Assembly (NCBI GenBank): GCA_016648135.1 | Contig: JADDOH010024980.1 | Coordinates: forward strand, 186,001-250,000 | Direction of reading: 5' to 3' | DNA length: 64,000 bases | DNA from: Agrypnia vestita | Lineage: Eukaryota > Arthropoda > Insecta > Trichoptera > Phryganeidae | Part shown: piece after piece, positions 56,051 through 64,000 of the stretch | How the letters are laid out: every line of letters starts with the position of its first letter | Numbering within the stretch: the first letter of the stretch is position 1 | Position numbers and translations under genes: made by a program | Notes under the pieces: generated by a model | Seen by the model: the letters and a program-made list of their open reading frames with translations, nothing else | Told to the model about the DNA's origin: nothing | Databases searched by the model: none

Positions 56051-57469
56051 TTCGTTCATATAATATAATTAACACTTCACATACAATTACGTCAGAAAAC
56101 GTCAGAATTTAATGTATAAATTGGCAATATGTCACCCAAGTTGCTCATTTTTGACAAAAATAATTTATTTTGTGTTATTAAAAAATATTTATTTAAATCT
56201 AATGAGGCAGTGTTATTAAAAACTCTGAAACATGTTATTTATTTAAGCAGTGTATTTTAAAGTATTAAGCAAATATATTTATTAAAATATTTTTTTAACT
56301 CTAAATATTTAAAAGACTGCATATTTGTATGTATGTACCTACATTTTTTTTTCAGTTTCTTTTAGAATATTGTTCATGTATTTATCTAGAAAGGTTAAAA
56401 GCAATATAATATAGGTACATAAATATGTCATAACAGTGCAACGTCAGTTTTAAAATATTATTTAAAATACTATGTATATAACATAGTATGAAAGATTTTG
56501 GGATTGCATAGTTCTACTAAAATTACCAAGAATGCATATTGCACATCAATAAACCCAGAATTTAAAATCGCTGCGTTGGGTAAATATTTGTAATAAAATT
56601 TCAATCAAGAATATATATGTAAGTATAGGTACACGCAAGAAGAATAATTACATTTGCTTTTTGTATTGTAAAATGTATTTTTTCAATTAGGTTTATTTTT
56701 AAATATAGTCATTTCTATTTTTTCTCAAAGCTTTACTAAACCAATTTGAGTCTCGGTCTATATAAGAATAAATAGTATTGTCTTGGATGCAAATGTGAAT
56801 AATTATTTTTTTTAATGAACATTTATTTCCAAATTCATTGCCATACTTTATAATTTAAAAATCATTGAAATGGGTTTAATAAATAAATTAGTACTTTTAA
56901 ATAAAACATTTATTTATAATTATCATATTTTAATTATGTAATTAATAAAAATGTATTTATCACCACTTGTATATGGAAAATTTCAAAAAGACAATAAAAA
57001 TAAAATAAAAATTATATATCGGAAATGAATATATAATTAAGCGCACTAACATGACGACAAATTTATTTTAAATATTTGTTTAATTTTTATTAAAATAATT
57101 ATTAAAATTCACTAAGAATGTATGTCTTTTCATGCAGCTCTCCTCTCATATAAACCAAATTTTGTATATTAAATCTTAAGGAACCAGCGCCAAACAAACG
57201 CAGCGCTTCCAGCCATCTGACGTATGTGACAATCCCTCCCACAGAAATGTGTATTCTATTGAGTGCCATCCGTTCCAAATTTTGCTCAAATGCATTCTAG
57301 GAATCTTATGAAAACAAAACACCACCCTTTCTCCTGGATATCTTACCCTTCCCCCCATTTGAACTATTTCTGTATACACCTGTGTCTGTATATACCTGTA
57401 GAGTCTGCTCCAAACAAAGCTTACATTTTAAATTTACAACTTATTTTGAACCCCTGTCAAGGCCGGGCT
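56051..57469. other. No gene seen; AT-rich, GC-richer near 57180-57420
   Basis: Very AT-rich to about 57100, then mixed. Frames at 57176-57379 (minus) and 57263-57598 (plus) overlap and are not recognised. Confidence 0.4.
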
Positions 57470-57749
57470 CGAACCACGAGTAATAGTTATTGTAAAATGT
57501 TTCTCAGAAAGTTGTGTAATACCGTTAACTCAACAATGTTTTCAATTTGTTTCCCATTTAGTATTTTAAATCCTTTAATTAAATACAACGTCGTTTGAAT
57601 TTATTTATTCGACAGCCTTCAAAAACGGAACACAGGTGACCCAGAAGTTTTATAACGAGATATTTTTAGGATTACGAATAACAAAATTAGTTTGAAACTG
57701 TTCCGAGCTTTTATATTTATATACGAGCAAAATTATGCGGGAAAATTTA
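57470..57749. other. Spacer with a weak tRNA-like motif
   Basis: The reverse complement of 57468-57478 is ggttcgagccc, one base off a B box. The expected A box upstream is poor, so I do not call an element. Confidence 0.3.
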
Positions 57750-57955
57750 TTAACTAACTAACTAACTAACCATCACGCCGTTTCTCTGCAGGGGTAGGCC
57801 GAGAGAATTGAACGCCACACTCTTCTATCCTGGCACGCCACTTTTGCTTCGGCCACATTCATACATCTTCTCATACAAGTTCTACGGTTGTTGCGGCTTT
57901 TAACAGGGCCATCCTCAAACACTTGTTGTATCTGATCATTAATTGAAACTTAAAA
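57750..57955 (-). pseudogene. LINE 3' end with GTTA-type tail
   Basis: Minus strand reads EDGPVKSRNNR-like text, then MRRCMNVAEAKVACQDRR and SILSAYPCR, ending in tandem gttagttagttagttaat (57754-57772 on the plus strand as taactaac). Same family as 22840-23135. Only the last 60-70 codons remain. Confidence 0.75.
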
Positions 57956-58206
57956 ATATATAAAATATACCTACGCACTTAACCCTTAACCGGTATCGTG
58001 GGAGCCGCGCGGCCCCCACGCATGATATTTTTTTGAATTTATTAAAAACTATGCATCGTGCGCGGCCGCCATCTTAGGTAATCTCATTACGTAGCGACTC
58101 ACGGCGGGTGCTGGACGTTCGGTTCTACAGCTTTTATTAGAGCCTTCCGCTCGTACGTACGCTACGTACGTTTTGGTGGCCGCGCAGCCCCCACTATACC
58201 AGTTAC

Positions 58207-58254
58207 GTAAGTTTTTAGTGAATATTTAATTTAATTTATTCGTATGTTTTTCAG
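58207..58254 (+). other. Possible short intron in the piggyBac leader
   Basis: Donor-like gttacgtaagttttt and acceptor-like tatgtttttcag bracket about 48 T-rich bases just before the transposase ATG. Plausible but unproven. Confidence 0.3.
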
Positions 58255-58267
58255 TTATTTTGACAAA

Positions 58268-58384
58268 ATGGCGAGATCTTTCAGTAATAAGGCTATAGAA
58301 GAAATATTGAACGAGGATTCTCACTCCGAATCAGTGCTCGGTGGCTATTCAGAAGAAGAAATCAGTGGCGAGTCCAGAAATTGA
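58268..58384 (+). pseudogene. piggyBac transposase N-terminal remnant
   Basis: ATG at 58268 opens a 38-codon frame: MARSFSNKAIEEILNEDSHS and an acidic run EEEISGE, ending TGA. One frame over, the text continues with EIEAYSSESEKECNKKKS to a stop near 58433, so a single frameshift separates two halves of one acidic N-terminus. Acidic, low-complexity N-termini are usual for piggyBac transposases. The DDD catalytic core and the zinc-binding C-terminus are missing. Confidence 0.7.
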
Positions 58385-58443
58385 AGCATATTCTTCAGAG
58401 AGTGAAAAAGAATGTAATAAAAAAAAGAGTTAATATCTGAACC

Positions 58444-58472
58444 CTGATGAAGACTCAGTTGTGAGTCGAAAC
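58444..58472 (+). ncRNA. Hammerhead-ribozyme-like core inside the piggyBac element
   Basis: CTGATGA (58444-58450), A, perfect stem GACTC/GAGTC (58452-58456 with 58463-58467), then GAAAC (58468-58472). The preceding AACC (58440-58443) can pair with GGTT (58478-58481) to close an outer helix, and CTAG after GAAA leaves a one-pair stem III. The extra A before stem II departs from the consensus. It may be a PLE end captured by the element, or a chance match. Confidence 0.45.
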
Positions 58473-59064
58473 TAGTTGGTTTTAACTCAATAAAGTGGTG
58501 TAAAACAACAAAAAGTTATTTTATTTAAAGATAATAAAAAAAGACTGGAAATTAGCTACAAAATGCAACAACTGCAGATATTTCATTTGAAAATTGCATA
58601 GTAGCACAAAAGTACTATGTGATAGTTGCCAAGATGACTTAGTAGACTTATAATGTTCCTGAGCTCTTATGGTTACAATTTTGTGTTGATTTTTTTCTAA
58701 AACGTTAATTAGATGTATATTTAAGTTTATTTTCATAGTTTATTTTATAGAGAATAAGAAAACATACATATAGTAGTTTAAGATTTTCTAAATAATAGTT
58801 TGTTTTTAGATTTATGTAATGTTAGAAAAAAAATACCAAAAAGTTGTCCAATTTTTGTGATCTCTTGTAGTAAATAAGTAATAAGGATTATATAAATAAA
58901 AACTTATTATTTTTTTAAAATAAGCTTTTTATTTATCGTTTTTAAATAAAATTTAAATAAAATATCGGACATTAACATCCCAATAGCTAATTTTAATTGG
59001 GGGCCGCGCGGCCCCCACAAAACCAGTTACGTTAGTCAAATTTACGATACCGATTAAGGGTTAA

Positions 59065-60284
59065 CTATGCTTACCTACTACGCCAATTTAGCTAGAATTG
59101 TTTTTTTAAATGCATATTTTAATAACAAAGCAATGATATAATACAAACGTGGTAAATACTATCAAAAATAAATTGTAAGTACAATTAGTAAGCTGATGGC
59201 ATTTTATTATTTGACCATTAAACGTTTCTACAACAACAAGCAAATTTTATCAATTGATATAATTAATTTTTATGAAGATTTAAATCTAATCTAAATATAA
59301 TAATTTCGCTGTCAGTCGGTCTGTAACGTCTATAACTTGTTGAAATTACTCAGATTAACATGCAAAAGTCCCACTAAATTACATACACTGTCTTGACATT
59401 TTTATTATATTTAAGATAAAGTTTAAGCGAATAAAGTGAATTTAAAAACAATTTCCTGAAAAAAACAAATGAATTTTCAGCTTTAAAATCCTATGATGAT
59501 TTCCGTGATTCTTCACAAGTGTACGGCTAGAAATATAATATTGTAACGGGATCATGACAACACTTGGAATTAACAACGTAAAGTCACTGGACACGAATTT
59601 AACTTGGAAATTTAATCTGTAATTTGAATTTAATTTCGAGAATCTTCCACTTGTACCTATAAATTACGTAACACGTCATTTGTATAGATCTGATTACTAT
59701 CAAACACTTGGTTTGTACTTTATAGCTGGTCCAATATCACCCAAAATCACCGTTCGTTTTCTGTTTCTCTCTTTCTATGATTTTTCTTGGATTTTTAAAA
59801 CAACTGATAATCGTTCCAATTTATTATGTACATTTTTGGGTTTCTAGACGTTACCCAAATCTAATAATTTATTACAATAGAATGTACAGAGCTCCGTAAA
59901 ATTCTCTATTACGTGTTATTTTTTCTGTTTCCGTAGTCTCGGGACACTATACATACCTATGCAAAAAATGTATTAATAACATTATCAATAAGTTAGTGTT
60001 TGTAAAGTGTATTTCGTTTTTGAGTTTTGTGCTATGTTATTTCTTCACATTATGTGTTACATCTTCATAAAATTTAAATGATAATATTTTTTGTATACGA
60101 GTATGTCGTATATCTAATACTCCTTAAACGACATCCATATACATAACTCGCGACATACATTCACACATCAGACACCGAAGGTATCCCGGACAACGGAGGC
60201 GGCCCCTTCATGTTACTGATAATCCTTAACAACAAACATCATTCTTTAAATGTTCCCTGCTATAGTTCTTTTTAATCTTTTGAT
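59065..60284. other. No gene seen; AT-rich spacer
   Basis: AT-rich. gtcactggacacgaatttaa at 59583-59602 is an inverted match to the 52300 repeat. No gene. Confidence 0.45.
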
Positions 60285-60440
60285 TTAAATTCTCTGGGAT
60301 ATTTTTCCGTACGTATACGACATCAGTCTTAATGGCGAGATCCTACAAGGCTATCCAATACTTCAGCATACACACGGCAAAATAAACCATAATAAATTAT
60401 AGTCTCAACGGTCAGATGTTTCGTGTTTTCAATATAATTT
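60285..60440 (+). mobile_element. Probable decayed PLE end
   Basis: ctctgggatatttttccgta and acgacatcag resemble ttctgggatattctgccgtg at the PLE end near 19060. gtcagatgtttcgtgttttc (60413-60432) resembles the gtcgacgtttcggttcc block. The pieces are separated by extra sequence. Confidence 0.3.
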
Positions 60441-60444
60441 TACG

Positions 60445-60810
60445 GAATGAAAGCACGGATGCTTACCGAAGAAGTAAGAAGTCAACTTGAAGCATTCGAG
60501 ATATATGATCAGAGTTACGAACGAAAATATTATGGATGAATAAAAAAATAAAAAAATAAAAAATTTAAAACATAAAAATCCTAAGGCCACAATATTTTGG
60601 ACAAGTGATGAGACATACATAAAAGTATGAAATGTTGCACTCACAATGCATGAAAATATCGCGACCGTGGAAAAAGGACAACATCATAGCCGAAAAACTT
60701 AAAGTGGCATGGCCAGTCTACTGGAGAGCTTTTTCGGGCCGCAGTAAATAAAGTGACGATAGGCAACGTGCGTTGAATGGATAAGGTACAAAAAGAGGAA
60801 GAAGGAGAAT
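60445..60810 (+). pseudogene. LINE C-terminal fragment, plus strand
   Basis: Reads SQLEAFEIYDQSYERKYYG, later YFGQVMRHT and LFRAAVNKVTIGNVR before a stop-rich A/G tail. These parallel LINE tail motifs R-L-E-A-F-E-M-W, L-x-Y-F-G-H-V-M-R and L-F-R-x-A-x-x-K-x-x-I. Frameshifts and stops are present. Confidence 0.65.
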
Positions 60811-61440
60811 CTCTCCGTTGATCTCCATCATATCAAATCCTTCTGTTCTAAGGTTTCAATCCGTGGGATTGATTGGTAGCAAAGTCTCACACCTTCTTCT
60901 CCATTTCGCTCGGTCTCTTCAGATTCTCTTCAGCTTTGTGTAGGAGGCACACTTGCTCTAGATATTCACGGTAAGGGCGCCTTCTGGCAATCTTTCCCTA
61001 GACCATTTCCTCCAGAATATTTTTTAGAAGTTTTTCATGTCGTAGTAAATGTTCCATCCATTTTGCAGGACTTTTCGAAGTAGCGGTCAACATGTGTCTG
61101 GTTTCATCGATCCTGCTGAGAATCTCCGCATTTGTAATGTGGTCACATCTGCAGTTCCACATCTCGAAGGCTTCTAATCCTTTTACAATTTCTATCATCA
61201 ATGCGGCATGTCTCACAATCATACAGCAAAATACTCTAACATTAGTTTTTATTAATTGCCTGCAGAGCTTTAGGTATATATTGTTGGATTCGAAAATCTT
61301 TGATTTTTAGTTAAACGCAAGTTTTGCTTTGTCGATGCGACTGTCAAACTCTCTTTTTGTACAGCCATTCCATGTGATTTTACTCCGAAGATAGGCAAAC
61401 TCTTTGGGGTTCTTAAGTGCATCCAATCAAATCCTATACA
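60811..61440 (-). pseudogene. LINE C-terminal fragment, minus strand
   Basis: A 74-codon minus-strand frame (61222-60998) reads GLEAFEMWNCRCDHITNAEI, LSRIDETRHML and WMEHLLRHEKLLKNILEEMV. This is the LINE block L-E-A-F-E-M-W, then H-I-T-N-x-E-I-L-x-R-I, then H-L-x-R-H-E-K. Upstream codons to about 61440 and downstream codons to about 60815 continue the match in broken frames. Its 3' end abuts the preceding plus-strand LINE fragment tail to tail. Confidence 0.75.
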
Positions 61441-61614
61441 GACTTATAATCTATATGAATATTTGCAGTATTCAAGTGTAAATAAATTATAAAATAACCT
61501 TTGCTTGGTAAGGAGTGTTATAAATAATTTGAATCCTGGAAATAAAGAATGTTTAAATGAATTAAATCACCACTGAGCGATAAATTTTTCTTCTTTGATA
61601 GAATTAAATACGTT
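61441..61614. other. Spacer
   Basis: AT-rich; nothing supported. Confidence 0.4.
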
Positions 61615-61875
61615 TACAAGAGCGCTTCAATCAGCGGCGGGCGGCTGGCGTCCGTTAACGAATGGACAGAAGCCTCCACTGAGATTTCACATCTGAAGTG
61701 CACTTGTGTGATGGGGCGGCCCGGCTACAAAAGGGTGAGGACTGAAAAAGGAAATGCGAAGAAATCAATGAGTTTCCACTCGATAGCATCTTTAATCACC
61801 CCCGAAGCCAGGAGCTCGGGTGGCTCTGAGGAGCGCGATACCTCTAGTGGGTTGAGGGGGGCGAACAGTTAGGGG
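61615..61875. other. GC-rich block
   Basis: About 260 bp (cagcggcgggcggctggcgt, ggggcggcccggctacaaaa) with sharp edges against AT-rich flanks. No frame longer than chance. Candidate promoter, enhancer or noncoding exon. Confidence 0.35.
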
Positions 61876-62384
61876 TAGTGAAAATAAAGGTCTGAGGTTT
61901 ATAAATGTTTTCAGATGATTATTTTATATTTTGTAATTTCAAAAATTAAACAGTGCTCCGTGGCATCGTGATTTTTGTACAGCTTATTCAATCTTTAATT
62001 CTAGGTCGACGCAAGTATTTTTAGTTTGCAACGTCATTTCCATTATCAACTTGTTAATTAAATTTTGAATTCATACAGTTTATCTCACATTTCTCGATTT
62101 AAAATATTTTAATTCTGTGTATGAATCTCATTTTTTTTTAAATTAAAAAAATTGTAAATATTTTATTTTTAAAATAAAATTTTGTAATTAAATAATTACT
62201 TTTATACTGTTTTTTTTTCAAACAAACAATCAAATATTAACAACGTCCAGACTTAATTTATAGATAAAAACCTGTAAGGAAACTGATACCATGCATAAGG
62301 GAAGTATGATTTTCCTTTAATATTCGTTCAGTTGATGTTATGACCTTCTGAGAAAAATAAAAATATTTTTATGAACAAAATGTT
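61876..62384. other. No gene seen; AT-rich spacer
   Basis: AT-rich; nothing supported. Confidence 0.5.
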
Positions 62385-62660
62385 GCCTCTTCTCCTTCTT
62401 CAGCTATCTCTCCACTGCTGAATGTAGGCATATTCTTTCATATTTTTCCATTCATCTCCTTTTTGGTTTTTTCTTACCCAGCCCCCTTCTGTCGAACGGG
62501 ATAACATTATTTCCCCGTCCTTTTTGAGGCTGACCTATTCCTCTCTTTTTATTCCAAGGTCTCCATCATGAAATTCTGGGTGCCATCTGTTGGTTTCTTG
62601 TCTGGCGACGTAAACTGCCCATTTCCATTTCAATTTCAATTCAAATATTTTCTTTTTTTA
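62385..62660 (-). pseudogene. LINE C-terminal fragment
   Basis: The minus strand reads LKLKWKWAVYVARQETNRWH, then GWVRKNQKGDEWKNMKEY and AYIQQWRDS before an A/G-rich tail (agaaggagaagaggcaac). This fits L-K-W-x-G-H-V-A-R-x-x-D-N-R-W, A-Q-D-R-x-x-W-x-x-L-x-E-A-Y-x-Q-Q-W of insect LINE tails. Broken by stops and frameshifts. Confidence 0.75.
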
Positions 62661-63629
62661 TTACTCTAAGTTGAAGTTAACTGCGGAATTTTCAAATATG
62701 AAGAAGAACTGATACAATATTTCCAATCTCATTGAATCGACATGATCAAGAAATTTGGTTCAGACAATAGATCAGATAAAATGAATCCTATAAAAAGGAC
62801 ACATTTTGGCCAACGTACGATACGTTACAGGGAATGGCGTTTTAAATGCGATGTTTAAAATACAAATCATTCCAGAATTATCAAGGCAATTATAAGAATT
62901 GATTATATCACAGACATCTTAACCTAAAGCATCTTAATAATTTTTCTTCCACCGTGAATGAAATGATTTTTTTCTTCGTGACAATTGGAGAAACAGGGAT
63001 CTAATTACGTATTTAGATTTTATTCTGTCTTTTCGAAGAAAAAGACCCTTTTCCGAAACCAATTAGCGTTGAATAATAATATTACTAAAGTAATTATAAA
63101 AGTGTGATAAGTAAATATATGAATACTTTTTAGTAAAATATTTCATTACAAAACTTATAAGAATTTCAATAAATGTGTCGTCCTTTTTAAAGTTTAATGA
63201 ATATAGAGATGATGAATTTGTGAAATATTTTCAATTTTATAATTTAATTATTATGTGAAAATATGTACTGAATTTCCTACAGGCCTCTTTTATTATTCCG
63301 TTTTTGGATGCATGCGTGATTTGACTATTTCTTGTCTTGATGTAATTAAAATTATAATAGAATAACTTTATCATTAACAACACTTCAACAATTAAATATT
63401 AAAATGAATTTATAAGGTATGCCTGTATGGCATTTATTTTTATTGCGTGCTTCCAAACTTTAGTAGATGTACCTAGATATTATATTCAAAGATGATTCTT
63501 AGCTGCCCATGTTTGACCAAAGTTAGTATTTTATTTTTGGAAAAGAATTCAGTACATTTTATGAAAGAATCTTTCTTTCAACAAAATGTTATTAATGTTA
63601 GTTAGTACATAACCACTCACTGAGATTTT
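62661..63629. other. No gene seen; AT-rich spacer
   Basis: AT-rich; nothing supported. Confidence 0.5.
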
Positions 63630-63690
63630 TAGTATACCGATTTTAAGACGTAGCGTCTCTTTGTCAGGATAACCACTACACCAGCTTGTA
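63630..63690 (-). repeat. tRNA-like module, degenerate
   Basis: Minus strand: perfect A box TGGTGTAGTGG (63683-63673) followed by TTATCCTGACAAAGAGACG and, at B-box spacing, a degenerate GTCTTAAAATCGG (about 63649-63637). Likely an old tRNA-derived SINE head or tRNA pseudogene. Confidence 0.45.
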
Positions 63691-64000
63691 AATACTATTA
63701 AACCCCACACCACATTCACACATTAACACCGTTTTTATGCGTGCTCATGTGACCAAAAACTAACATGCACTTTCACATTGTAAAATGTTTTTTTTTATGT
63801 TTTATAAATGTACTCATACGAGTATAATACAAAAAACTCATTTTTGCATAGCATTGATACAGAGAATAAAAACCCATTCATTTATATTTTTCGCGTCATT
63901 AATATACATATAATATGTGTACATACTTACTTATCCTGTTTCAGGAAAATGCAGGCATTTAATTATTATCCTATTTTAAATACTTTCACCAAATACGTGC
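63691..64000. other. No gene seen
   Basis: AT-rich to the window end; nothing supported. Confidence 0.5.

Larger units (their letters stand above)
57983..59060 (+). mobile_element. Internally deleted piggyBac element
   Basis: 1078 bp between TTAA duplications (57979-57982 and 59061-59064). Termini are CCCTTAACCGGTATCG and, inverted, CCCTTAATCGGTATCG (15 of 16). The GC-rich palindrome GGGGGCCGCGCGGCCCCC and variants occur inside both ends (57998-58019, 58999-59017) and again at 58175-58194. The last is followed by ccagttacgtaag, which the 3' copy repeats as ccagttacgttag. TTAA target plus CCC-starting repeats define piggyBac. Most of the transposase is deleted. Confidence 0.93.

Noticed and set aside
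57449..57545. tRNA-like SINE head
   Set aside because: The B box is one base off and the A box is poor; the predicted T-arm does not pair.

Overview
The window is AT-rich (roughly 70% A+T by eye), gene-poor eukaryotic DNA made mostly of transposable-element debris. The mix (mariner and piggyBac DNA transposons, hAT-like and fold-back MITEs, many 5'-truncated LINE tails, several Penelope-like retroelements, tRNA-derived modules) points to an arthropod, most likely an insect. The order cannot be fixed from the sequence. No host protein-coding gene can be supported; nearly all long reading frames belong to mobile elements or are chance frames.

Layout. 1-6 kb: a decayed LINE tail, a pogo/Tigger-like terminus, and two hAT-type MITEs (1731-1961, 4744-4972) inserted into older repeats. 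6-19 kb: dispersed repeats, a tRNA-like module, a GIY-YIG remnant, two LINE tails, one fold-back MITE and several GC-richer blocks of unknown role. 19-21.5 kb: a broken Penelope-like element (PLE) followed by two LINE tails. 22-28 kb: a promoter-like GC island, LINE tails on both strands and a second fold-back MITE. 29.4-30.6 kb: a compact PLE with identical 167-bp inverted terminal repeats around an intact 276-codon GIY-YIG endonuclease frame. 31-42 kb: a SINE-like module, LINE tails, a 130-bp-arm inverted repeat, microsatellites and repeat copies. 42.5-43.8 kb: a full-length 1286-bp mariner with perfect 29-bp inverted repeats; its transposase is broken by a single in-frame stop. 45-57 kb: PLE end fragments, a second mariner remnant, repeat copies and GC-richer blocks. 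58.0-59.1 kb: a 1078-bp internally deleted piggyBac element with TTAA duplications. 60-64 kb: three LINE tails, a GC-richer block and a tRNA-like module.

The unifying signal is a short motif, CTGATGA (or CTGAAGA), a variable hairpin, then GAAAC, which recurs at PLE ends and once inside the piggyBac element. This is the conserved core of hammerhead ribozymes, which are known from Penelope-like elements. In the 29.4-30.6 kb element two such motifs face each other in identical inverted repeats. This is the strongest lead in the window.

Limits: similarity to element families is judged by recognising motifs in translations and repeated sequence by eye. Exact repeat boundaries and clade names need database searches. 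The GC-richer blocks are described only as candidates for conserved noncoding, regulatory or exon sequence.
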